From Norana najaformis (taxonomy: Eukaryota > Annelida > Clitellata > Crassiclitellata > Hormogastridae), in contig OZ029916.1 of assembly GCA_964023275.1 (NCBI GenBank), positions 13,384,607 through 13,448,606 of the forward strand: 64,000 nt of DNA. The letters are read 5' to 3'. The notes beneath the pieces are model-generated. The model did not search any database and had not been told where the DNA came from. It saw nothing but the letters and a program-made list of their open reading frames with translations. Numbering within the stretch: position 1 is the first letter of the stretch; each line of letters opens with the position of its first letter. Made by a program: the position numbers and the translations under genes. Shown in pieces: positions 34,486 to 44,696 of the stretch.

Positions 34486-34614
34486 TTCCTCTTTGGAGAC
34501 TGGCTTTGCAAAGAAATGACGTGTGTCCTTCTGCTGGAGTCGGTCAAGTGTCTGATGCAACAGTTGAGCAAATGGCTTTAATCGTAGCTTAACAATCTTC
34601 TCGAGCAATTGTAA
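34486..34614 (-). CDS. BRPF1: BRPF exon 6: start of bromodomain (helix Z region)
   Basis: This exon has 43 codons, acceptor CTTGTACAG and donor GAA|GTAAGT, phase 0 on both sides. It encodes LQLLEKIVKLRLKPFAQLL then HQTLDRLQQKDTRHFFAKPV, corresponding to vertebrate [29 protein letters not shown]. This is the first helix of the bromodomain and the loop leading to the acetyl-lysine pocket. The FF before AKPV takes the place of the IFSEPV shelf in the family. Confidence 0.95.
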
Positions 34615-35413
34615 CTGTACAAGTGAAATCCATACCAGCTCAAAATGACTTACAGCTAGAGCTACCAGGCAATGCACATCCCAGCAAATTTCTACAGATA
34701 ACTGAACAAGCTACTACTTAATTCTTACTAAACTTCTCAAGTGCAAAACCCCTTGACAATAAGATTAATTAGCTAAATTGAAAACTAATTTGTAGAGCTG
34801 CCTGGACACTCCAAATTTTGTGGAGGGCCACACAATTGTTGAAAATTATATATAATTGCCAAAAGTGCAATTTTTCACCATGACAGTATAAACAATCTTA
34901 TAAACCAAGTATAAAATCTGTAAAATTTCGTTAACATTTTCAAAAATTTGATTTGAATTAAATCCGGATACAATTCAAGGTCAAGCTGTGTTTAAATCCA
35001 GTGTTTAAAACAGATGCATAGTATCTGCATACCTTAACTCAGTGTTTAATGTGACCATGTAGTTGGAAATTTTTTTAACAATTTCTTCAAGTTCAATGTC
35101 ATTGAACCTGTAGAAATCCACAGTACAGAATCCAAATTTACATTAGTCAGGTGACATCTATAGGCATATTTTGTTGATTTCTGTGCATCAGAAGGTCTGT
35201 TCACAGATGTAGGTTTATGCAAACAACATTACAATTTGATGGCAAATACTTAAAGATTAAATATTGTTTTCTAAAGGATGCATAGAATCTTTGGAGTTGT
35301 GTGCCTCTCAATAGTGCCTGTAAAATGTTGCCATTCTGCAAGTCCACTGACTCCAATTAAATCAGACTTTTTCAAGCAAGTTTCTGCCTATAAAATGATC
35401 GCTTTATACTATG
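34615..35413. other. Intron between BRPF exons 5 and 6, no feature seen
   Basis: AT-rich sequence without recognisable repeats or coding similarity. Confidence 0.5.
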
Positions 35414-37721
35414 TAGCACCGTGAAACTCCGTTAACATGAGGCCAACGAGAGGCATGCCGTCAAAACTGTGTTACACGTGCGCAGCCTAACGAGTCTACC
35501 AGCTGGGAATAGCAGTAATGTACATGTATTGCCTACCCTTGAACGAATGTGCAGTTGGCAAATCTCAAACATTATATTAGCTAAAAATCATCTTTTGCTC
35601 TGTTAAGTACCAATATAAGTGTATGTTTTCAAATGCAGAAAGAAGCAGAAAAGAAACAATAATTATCTGATATATGAAAAGGTAAAGTGTAAAATAAAAG
35701 TCCGCAGTAAGCAGTTTCCACGTTTTATTTACAAAGACTATATATCATGCTTAGAGGTCCATTCACTGTACTGAAAAAGGCAGCAAGTCCGTTATATGTA
35801 AGTGGCTACATGAAGTCAGTTATTTTGCCTTTTTTCATGCCTGCAAACTTTTTCTTTTTAACAAAATTGGCAAGTTGTCGTAGACGAATAAGCTTGATGT
35901 ACTCAGCACCTTGTTCATCAAGATACTGAGTCAGCGTCTGTGCTGCATTCAGAGCTTCTGTATGTGAAACTTGGTGGCGGTTTTCAGCAGCATTCTCAAC
36001 ATCATCATCGGTCGGTACGTTGGCGTCACCATTATTACTATCATCGTCGTTATTTGCAGTACCTTTGCAAGACACTATTATTTCTGCTTCAGTTAATATT
36101 TCACAGTTGGACAGTCATATTCATAAAATTTCAACCATTCTTCTGAGTTGTGGAGCAGTGTCTAAATTAAAAGTCTGAATGGTATCATACAGTTTACGCT
36201 TTTCTTCCTTTGTGTTGCCCTTTAGAATGTCTTCTTCAGAGAAGCCGTTGAAAGCAGGCTCAAAGTCACTTCCATGAAGAGATCTTTCACAGAAAGGGGA
36301 GTAGTCTTGATCATCAGAATTTTCCTAGTCAGAGCTGGAAGAGTTGTTGGAGTTCTCTTTTGGAGCAAAGGCATCTCCAAGACCTTTCAACCAGCAATTC
36401 TCTATTGACTTTAGTTTAACCTGATCCCACGCTTTTTGAATTAAATAAATGATTTCCTTTAAATTTAATTTTTTAGGAATGCAGTGACACTCAGATTCAC
36501 CAGACAGCATCTCAGAAATTAACTCCCTCCTGTAATTTTTCTTAAAATTTTGTATAATTCCCTGATATAATGGCTGGATCTTGGATGTAGTATTAAATGG
36601 TAGGCAAGGTATCCTTACTTTCCTGTTGCTTGAGATTAAAGTGTCTGCACGATAATGAGCTGGACAGTTGTCCAGAAGCAACATCACTTGGGTGCCATCT
36701 TATTAGCCCGAATATGCTTGCGAACATCTGGAATGAAGCAACTGTGAAACCAATGACTGAAGATGTCTTGCGTCATCCATGTGTTGCGGCTGTGATATAA
36801 GACTGAAAGTTTGGTGCCGTTCAAGTGACTGAAGCATCGTGGATTTTCAAAACAACCAACAAGCACAGGTTTCAGTTTGTGACTGCCAGTTTCATTACAG
36901 CAAAAAAGCAGTCAGTCTATCTTTCACTTTTTTAAATTCAGCAGTTCTTTGCAGTTCACAATTAATCACAATCTGCTCATTGTTATAGTTTTCAGACACT
37001 ATAATTAGTTTCAATTCAGAAGGAAATGCGTTCATGGCCGATTCATCAGCAGATCAACTTTCGACTGAAATCGAAATCTGAGAATGCCATGGCATTTCTT
37101 GAATCTATTAATAACACCTCTGCTTGCTTAGAAATTCTCCTTGCCCATTAGATTTCGAAATTTTTAAGCCTGGGCCTGCAAAATGGGGCCTCTGTGAGGA
37201 GTTCCTTTTTGATGCTCTTGCACAAACCATGAGCGCATGCAATTGTCCAGTGCTGGTAAAGTGGAATAGCGCTAGCGTTTTCGTTTTGCCGAAGAATCAA
37301 TATCATACACGAAGCCCTATAGCTTAGATTTGTTCTTCAGCCAGCTGCGAAGAGTCGACTCGTTGACCCCGCTATCTTTAGATACCATGGCCTGACTTTC
37401 ACTGCTACATATGCAATCAACAGTAGCCAATTTTTCTTCTACTGTGTAAGAACATTGTCGTAACGTTTCAGCAATAATTAAACACTGTAGCACGTTGCAT
37501 TCACTAAACTATGCAACTCACCACGATCAAATCTAAACAGAAAAGGAAGTTCAGCACAGTGGAAATGCTACATAAACTCAGTGCTTCTGCCTCCCGTAAC
37601 CCAGGAGCAAATTCTGCAACATGCATAATGTAATATTTTACTATTTAAATCACCGCGTGTTAACGATTCCTGCGCGTTAATCGCAAGATGTTGGGAGGCA
37701 TGGTGTCACCGAGTGTAAACT
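35414..37721 (-). mobile_element. Tigger (pogo) DNA transposon
   Basis: The approximate ends are CACCGTGAAACTCCGTTAAC at left and the inverse of CAGTTTACACTCGGTGACAC at right, each followed by sub-terminal GCATG-CC and GTTAACGCG-like blocks shared with the 584-bp MITEs. The element carries a decayed pogo-type transposase (35806-37330). The terminal repeats have diverged and no clean TA duplication is visible, so it is fairly old. Confidence 0.75.
35806..37330 (-). pseudogene. Tigger/jerky-type transposase remnant
   Basis: Near 36840 it reads LVGCFENPRCFSHLNGTKLS and RNTWMTQDIFSHWFHSCFIP, then at 36687 on LLLDNCPAHYRADTLIS, FNTTSKIQPLYQGIIQNFKK and AWDQVKLKSIENCWLKGL, the DDE_1 core with its LDNxPAH Asp. 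A stop (TAG) after NNSSSSD at 36325 cuts the tail. The C-terminus continues in frame-shifted form to VSHTEALNAAQTLTQYLDEQ and KKFAGMKKGKITDFM, the usual Tigger ending. The N-terminal helix-turn-helix is poorly preserved. Confidence 0.8.
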
Positions 37722-37763
37722 GGACTCATGGGTTAGTGGTGTGTGCTTTAATGGAGTTTTACT

Positions 37764-38130
37764 GTGCACAAAATATTTTTATACACTATATTATGTAGAC
37801 CAGTTTGCAGTTATGTAAAACATCGTACAATGCAGCATATATTTTCCAAAAGCTGTGCTGGACCAATTTCTTTGGAAATTCTTGGCAGGCTTGTGGGTCG
37901 CATAAACCTTGTTGGCAGGCTGCATGCAGCCTACACTATGCCCACAGCTGGGTAAAGCTATACGTGAATAAATTAATTCCTGTGGAAACTCGGTTGTCCT
38001 TCACGCAATCTAGCACATGCGGCATTCATTTAGACTACTTCACCCTGCCATTTTGGAATTCTCTACCTCTTTATGTTCACGACTCTCTTACAAAGTCTAT
38101 ACTTCCAAAAACTGTTGGCTGAAAGAGTCA
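37764..38130 (+). mobile_element. LINE C-terminal fragment
   Basis: It reads SSTCGIHLDYFTLPFWNSLP and LYVHDSLTKSILPK, resembling the CR1-type ending (FxxxxPxxWNSLPxxVRxxxS). It abuts the RTE fragment that follows. Confidence 0.5.
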
Positions 38131-38138
38131 ACTATCCA

Positions 38139-39335
38139 TCACATATTCACCCTTGATGCCATTATTCAAACTAAAAAATATTTTATGTCAATAGAAGACA
38201 GTTTCAACAGCTGCTGTGGATTACCTACGTCAATCTGAGGGCAGCCTTTGATTCGGTAAAGACCTGGTCACTTACCAAAGATCTGAATCATGATGCCACC
38301 TGGAGGCTATTCCTGTCACAGGGGCTGCCAGAGAAGATTGTTGAAGAAGGATTTGTACACAAGACACGATGAGTGCAATCCACATCGATGGTGTAATATT
38401 GGACTGGTTCAGAGTGAGACAGAGAAGTAGAATGGCTCCAGACTTGTTCCTGTGCCTAATGGATAAGATCATGGAGGAAACTGGGGAGCAAAGGCAGCCA
38501 GTTGCACATATGAGGTCGAAGTGGTTAACTGACCTAGATAATGCCTATGACGTGGCTCTTCTTGCTGAGATGCTTGAAATCCTGAATATGTCCTTGGAGA
38601 TAATGGACCAGGAAGCACATATATTCCGACTTGAGATCAACTGGACCAAAACAAATATCCAAACTACACTGGACCAATGCCCAATATCAGATTATGTGCG
38701 GGCAGTGGGAAACCAAGTGAAGCTGGTTCATGGGTTTTCCTACCTCGGTTCCTATGTTGAGGCTGATGGCGGCAATGGACCTGAGGTTCGGCAGCACATG
38801 GCCATCACCCGAGGATTGCATGAGCAGCCTACAACGAGGGATGTGGAACACTAACATCCGATGGACAAGACACTCTGCTGGTTCAAGGCATATACACTGC
38901 CAGTCCTACTGTATGCAGCAAAGACCTGGTCACTTACCAAAGATCTGAAGACGAAGCTCGTCGCCTTCCAGTCGTGGTGCCTCAGCAAGATACTGCACAA
39001 TTCCTACACAATGCATGTCACCAACACAGAGATATATAGCCACACAATGCACATTCCAGCATCAGAGACGATTCAAACTAGAAGGCTTCAGCTGTTTGGA
39101 CACCGTGTCCTGCAAAGGTGACCAGGCCATGCCTGGGCCTTGACAGTGATGATTTCTGGCCCTCCAAAAAGTTGGCAGACACCTTTGGACACACATGGAC
39201 AAAAACAGTTGAAGCTGACTTGCCCCGATGAACCACGGGTTACATAAGGCCTGGAGACGAGCCAGAATAGAGACAGCCGGTTGCGCGCAGTGAATATGGC
39301 AATGCTACAGAAAGCAGCATGCCTCAGATGATGAT
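38139..39335 (+). mobile_element. RTE-like LINE, reverse transcriptase C-terminal half
   Basis: It starts at FTLDAIIQTKK, passes LRAAFDSV, then LTDLDNAYDVALLAEMLEIL (degenerate YADD: YDVA), LEINWTKTNIQTTLDQCP and FSYLGSYVEADGG, and ends with LPVLLYAAKTWSLTKDLKTK and RRLQLFGHRVLQR. After frameshifts the typical C-terminus (PPKSWQTPLDTHGQK) is visible to 39335, where the sequence ends in GATGATGATA. It is inactive: the catalytic Asp pair is lost and frames shift at least four times. Confidence 0.8.
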
Positions 39336-39339
39336 ATTG

Positions 39340-40152
39340 TTTGAATAAAAGAGTCACACTTGAGTTGGCAAGAATCCAACCAAGTCTGCAAGCATGCAAA
39401 CACAATCACATGCTGCTTTACTATTGGTTTTTCATTTTATATCTTAGTTTCTATTATCACAAAGCTGAGGTGCTTGCATTTGAGAGGTGCTCAGCACTTC
39501 TGTGAGGTGCTTCAAACACGATATAAAATTTTTTTGATACATACATAACTCTACATATCAGAAATAGAAAAAATATGATTATTTTCACCTACAGACAACC
39601 ACAGCCACAAGAACTGCTGCCATTTTACGAATCACTGGTGTATGGCAATCATGAAGCACTCACCTGCCCAAAAACTAAAGGACACAGTCAAGAATTTAGT
39701 TCCAGCAACAAAAAGATATTTTTAAAAAGTTATTTCATATAACTAGCATGGCTTTTTGAAATTCTGTTTTTAGCGTTTAATTCGGTATCTCTTAAAACAA
39801 CATAACAGCAATTATTTGCCTGCTTTCGCTAACAAAGTATCACATAAACAGTAGTGAACGTCTGCAGGTCACTTTATAAACACCTCTGCTGTACCTTCAC
39901 ATCCAATGACACATGAATGCATCCACCCCTTTCTCTGTAACTTTAAAATTACCCAAAATTTCTCAAACAATACTCGCATATCTACAGTACGCTACTTTAC
40001 TTGTTATTGGGTGTTCCTACCTGGGAACATTCTTTTACTAGCACAGAAGAAAGATGGCCTCAGGCATTAAATTTGCTCAAGCAGTCTAAAATGAAGACGG
40101 ATAAACAGGCAAAAGTTGACAAATCATTTTAGATAACCATGCATTTACATAC
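39340..40152. other. Intron after BRPF exon 5, no feature seen
   Basis: No coding similarity or repeat boundary is recognised. Confidence 0.5.
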
Positions 40153-40941
40153 CTCTAACAGTTTCATCTTTTCCCGTTTTTGGATTAGCTCCACAAGTAA
40201 GCGAACTCTTTCGAGGCTCTGCCTGAGCCACTGCAGTTGTTTTAGTTCCTCATGGCTTCCCATTCCAGGTTCTTTCATGTCCTCCTTCTCTTCATTCTTC
40301 TGAGCTTTAATTACAGATGCGGAAGTGACCAACATATTTATATTTACTCCAACAAAATTTCTATCATTCTTCTTTTTCTTTACAGCTAGGTCGCTAGTAT
40401 CCCAGTGCACTTTTCGTTTCTTTGGTCCTTTTTTCTCACTGCTTCTCTCTGGTGACTCTGTTGACATCTTGAAAGACTCCAAGACAGAACTCACATCCCC
40501 AGTTTCAGCCATCTTTCTCTTTCTTGTATGCAGGTTCTTTCCAAGTTCCACACTGTTCAAAATATTAATCCTCTGTTCTTTTTCCTTTTGAACTTCTACT
40601 AGACCTGTACTTTCAACATCAACAACATGTTCTTCATCTACAACAGCAGCAAAATCATCGTCTAACTTTCTCTTCTTTCGCAGCTTTCGCTCTTCTTTCT
40701 TTAGCACTGTTTCTGCATTTTTGTCTGCACAATTTCCATTCAGGCTCACACAATCCACTGGATCACCTGCTCGCTCTCTTTTCCATTTGAGGCACTTAGG
40801 AAGTTTAATCTTAAGCGAGATTACATTTTTATCTTTGTTCTGTTTTTCTTCCAGGACAATGTCTTCTTCACAACCTACTTCTTTGGATGAACTTTCTTCC
40901 ACCTTTACTTCCCCCTCAGGAGTTATGTGTCTGCCTTTCGT
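40153..40941 (-). CDS. BRPF1: BRPF exon 5: Lys-rich insert plus coiled coil (LERVRLLVELIQKREKMK)
   Basis: This exon has 263 codons, acceptor CTTTGTGCAG|ACG and a strong donor GAG|GTATGT. The last 30 or so residues (LQWLRQSLERVRLLVELIQKREKMK, split here by my 20-residue limit as LQWLRQSLER and VRLLVELIQKREKMK) match the BRPF coiled coil that precedes the bromodomain (LERARLLVELIRKREKLK in vertebrates). The preceding 230 residues are not conserved: they alternate acidic and basic runs, with several nuclear-localisation-like clusters (LRKKRKLDDD, TRKRKMAE, PKKRKVHWD, VKKKKND). PKKRKV is identical to a classical bipartite-free nuclear import signal. Open frames on the plus strand across this exon are shadows. 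Confidence 0.93.
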
Positions 40942-41085
40942 CTGCACAAAGAACGAAAAAATTCCTTCAAAAAGAATATTGTTAGTCAATTGAGCCATTC
41001 TATATTGCTAATCAAATAATTAATCATTACATAAAGTTACATACATACATATATGCTTATATTTTCAACTCTAAGACTTACACAT

Positions 41086-42503
41086 GGGTCATTCCATATC
41101 AAATCAACCAATATTTAGGTGATTATACACCACACTACTTGGATTTTCACGAAATTTGGCACACATGTTCTACTAACAGATGTAAGGAATTTCTGAAGAT
41201 TTTACTTGATTATCTCAAAAAATGTTGGAATTACAGAATTTTAAACTTTTTTGCCATTTTGCGACTTCGCGAAAAATTGAATGATTGACGAACTTTGACT
41301 TGCTATAAATCCAGAAGTAATAAAGATAGAAGCCTGAAATGCGCAGCTTCTTATCAATTCTTGTGCTGATTATAAAAATACAATTATCATCAGGATATCT
41401 CCCACCCTTTCAAAGATATGGAAAGGCAAACATTGCTCAAAAGCTAATTATCGCAGTTGTTTGGTGTGCTACCAGCCAAAATGGTGATGATATATAAATA
41501 TGTTTGTAATAGCATGAGACTATGCCATATGGATGATTTTGCTTTCAAACTGTTAACAGCCATATGCTTACAGCACTTCGTTAGCTTCCAGAACTGCACT
41601 GCATGATTTGTGACACGGCAAAGAGCTTACGGGTCTTGATCCTAACCCCCAGAACTTCTTCAGATGATTCAGTGGAAAGCATCCAGGCATTAAAGTGGCA
41701 TTTGCACCACATCTAGTCTTTTTAATCTGCACCATTTTGAATCAACTCCATTCAGTTCTGAAAGGGCAGGATGACATACACCACAGGTAATCTGCAGTAA
41801 AAGTTTGCGAATATGATAAAATCACGAACTTCACTGACGTGGATCTGGGGGTTAGGATCAAGACCCCAACATGCAATTTGCACCACAATTAGCCCTTGTT
41901 CTGGTGAATTCATGTACCAAATTTCAACTATGTCATTTGCCGTCAATACTGACATTTTGGGGTTACGAAATACCCAAAAATGGACCAGTGTGGACTACAA
42001 AATGCATCACCGAGCTAGATCTACTGAAATTTTTCAATAAATCTCTTTCTCATAGATCAGTAATCATATGGCATAGTCTCATGCTACTACAAACATATTT
42101 ATATATCATCACCATCTTGGCTGGTAGCACACCAAACAACTGCGATAATTAGCTTTTGAGCAATGTTTGCCTTTCCATATCTTTGAAAGAGTGGGAGATA
42201 CCCTGATGATAATTGTATTTTTATAATCAGCACAAGAAATTGATAAGAAGCTGCAAATTTCAGTCTTCTATCTTTATTACTTCTAGATTAATAGCAAGTC
42301 AAAGTTCGTCAATCATTCAATTTTTCCCGAAGTCGTGAAACAGCAAAAAAGTTTAAAATTCTGTAATTTCAACATTTTTTGAGATAATCAAGTAAAATCT
42401 TCAGAAATTCCTTATATCTGTTAGTAGAACATGTGTGCCAAATTTCATGAACATCCAAGATAGTGTGGTGTACACCTCTGGATGATTTGACATGAAATGA
42501 CCC
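41086..42503. mobile_element. Fold-back DNA transposon with ~445-bp arms (Sola-like?)
   Basis: The ends are GGGTCATTCCATATCAAATC and the inverse of GGGTCATTTCATGTCAAATC. The inverted arms run 41086-41530 and 42058-42503 and are about 95% alike by eye. ACAT flanks both sides (41082-41085, 42504-42507), a 4-bp target duplication. The 530-bp interior is non-coding. A 4-bp duplication with long inverted repeats suggests a Sola-type relative, but without a transposase this is a guess. Confidence 0.85.
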
Positions 42504-42514
42504 ACATTCCAAAA

Positions 42515-42810
42515 TAAGAGAGGCACTCGTCAAGATTTACCATGCCTGACCGATCAGTGGGTGACAGTGCAACGTAAAGCTCAGTATCATCAGCATACTG
42601 CTGTAACTGAAATTCAAAGTGGTTGGCTATGCAGCTGACTGGTAAAGATTGCAAATAATAAGGAGCCATGGATGGATCCCCTTGGGACATCAGCAGTGCA
42701 GAAAGAAGGATCAGACGGAGCAGAACCAATGCTCACTTGCGGAGACCAATTGCTGAGGCAAGAAGCTAACCACCATCGGTTAATGTCTTGTGCATTAGAT
42801 ACTAGTGCTA
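42515..42810 (-). mobile_element. LINE reverse transcriptase fragment with YADD
   Basis: On the minus strand it reads CIANHFEFQLQQYADDTELY and VALSPTDRS, preceded in another frame by PSFCTADVPRGSIHGSLLFA. The YADD box is intact but the rest is truncated and frameshifted. It is a different LINE from those at 54 and 63 kb, and starts about 12 bp from the fold-back element. Confidence 0.75.
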
Positions 42811-43006
42811 TAGAAGTTGCTAATTATTAAATAATTATTATACAGCATGGCAACACTATGGTCGCATCATCCATATATGCAGGATTCTGTGAGCCATTAG
42901 TTGGCCACCAAACTGGATTATGTTTATCAGCAAGTACAGCATACCAATAATAACCTTTTCCCACCATGTGTGTTTGTGTGACTTTTGATAAAGAAAGCAA
43001 AATTAC

Positions 43007-43360
43007 CAGCTGATATGGACTTCCTTTTCCTCCAGAAAAAACCCTTGGTGATCGACGTACACTGATGCAGTTGTTACAGAGTGACATTGCTTTTGCAGCT
43101 TCTGAACCTAATTCTGATGACAAAGTTATCGGAGGTTTCACTTCCATTTTCAGTTCCTTCAATTCTTTGAGAGATGTATCAAATTTACTGTCAACAAGTT
43201 TCATATCAAAGCCCTTGCTATCAGAATCGCTAGTGTTCTCATCACTTAAGCCAGTATCATACGGAGTCTTGGAGTCAGGAGAATACTTCTTAATGTTATC
43301 ACTATTTTTGAGAGGATTTTGCTCTGATAGTTCACCACTCTCTTTACTGAGTAGAACCAG
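43007..43360 (-). CDS. BRPF1: BRPF exon 4: charged Ser/Asp/Lys-rich insert
   Basis: I infer this exon of exactly 118 codons from context: it lies between exons 3 and 4/5 of the gene, on the same strand, begins after a good acceptor (TGTATGTTGCAG), ends at donor CTG|GTAATT, and its phases (0 in, 0 out) fit both neighbours. It encodes a low-complexity segment rich in Ser, Asp, Glu and Lys (for example DTGLSDENTSDSDSKGFD) and ends in a small basic patch (VRRSPRVFSGGKGSP). I recognise no domain. Vertebrate BRPFs have almost nothing between the LLRRLQ motif and the coiled coil, so this is part of a lineage-specific expansion or an alternatively spliced segment. Transcript evidence would be needed to prove inclusion. 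Confidence 0.72.
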
Positions 43361-43521
43361 CTGCAACATACACAAAAATCCTAAAATAATAGAAATAATG
43401 GCAGTACAGCATCAACGAGGCTATGCGGGGGTCTTTTATCAATATGATCAAGATTCAAAAGTTAAGGAATATGCAAAATGCCAGCCCTAGGATTGCATTA
43501 CTGAACACTTTTGTAGAAGTA

Positions 43522-43622
43522 CCATATTATCTCGGGTATAATGCACGCTTGTGCATAATGTGCACCCTGAGTTGCAAAATTTATCCTAATGTAAAAATCT
43601 TAGTACCTATGTATAATGTTCA
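43522..43622 (+). repeat. Short dispersed repeat (TATTATCTCGGGTATAATGC), copy 1
   Basis: About 100 bp starting TATTATCTCGGGTATAATGC and ending CCTATGTATAATG. An inverted copy lies at 50395-50478. Confidence 0.7.
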
Positions 43623-44696
43623 GGGGCCATATTAGGGTAGTCCTTATTTTCACATTTTCAAAATTTGTAACTCTGACCCTCTCAAATTGTTTAATTTTAG
43701 CAAAAAATATTTTGCACAAAATTTGAAGCAGATCGATTTACATTTAACAGGGCCAAAATTTACTATGTATCACTACAGGAGACAACATCCGCATAATATG
43801 AATTTTGCAAAGGAGTCAACAGTGATCCCTATGGAAAAAGACACCTCGTTTGATAAAGTTGTGTTGAACAGCAACACTGACTTAGAAGAAAGTCAGTCTG
43901 AATTTGATGATCAAGATCCACATTCCCGCATAAGTGCTGTTATTCCGCAATGAAAACTAGGATGAAACTAGGATGCAGCGTTATATCACCACAACTGGCA
44001 GCTATGCTTGACTGAAATGGACTTAGTGAAAATGAAGCGTCTTGGGCTCTCAGACAAGACCCAGAAGCACTTGCACTTAACAGGTCAACCACCCAGCGTC
44101 TACATCGAAGAAACCAAAAAGCAGCAGCTGCTGGCATTGTACAGGCATTCAACGACCCCTGAGATAGCAAGCTGATCTTTGATTTGACAGGGAAAGAAAA
44201 AATGGATAGACTGCTCATTCTGGTTTGCACAGTGGGGGAGAAGAAACCGTTGTCAATTCCAAAGATACCACATCGACTGGCCAAGCTGTGGCCAAAGCTG
44301 TACAAAAATGCAATCCAAGAATGGAGCCTGGGAAACTTGATTCGGGGCATGTGTTTTGACATAACCAGCACAAACACTGGCTAATTATAATTCACTGGAC
44401 AACAAATTTTTACAAAAGTCATGTTACTGAAATGAAATTAGTCAGTTCTTATCAATTTGTATGTGCTGAACACGAATATGACAGTGAAAATGCCGAATTG
44501 GCTCTAGTTTTTTTGTAATCTGAAATGAACTAATTTTATATCGCACAATGCATGCCAATAGTGATACACTTACAGTTAATATTTGTAAAAACCAGGTCAT
44601 AGACTAGTTCTTAGATTTTTTTGCCTGTCTCTTGTACAGCTGTTCGGGAGCATCTCTGCGGAGTGTCCAGCAGTAGTCAGCCAACATTGTAGTGGA

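Noticed and set aside
40325-40993. Plus-strand open frames over BRPF exon 5
   Set aside because: They are antisense shadows of a Lys/Glu-rich exon and read Ser/Phe-rich nonsense.
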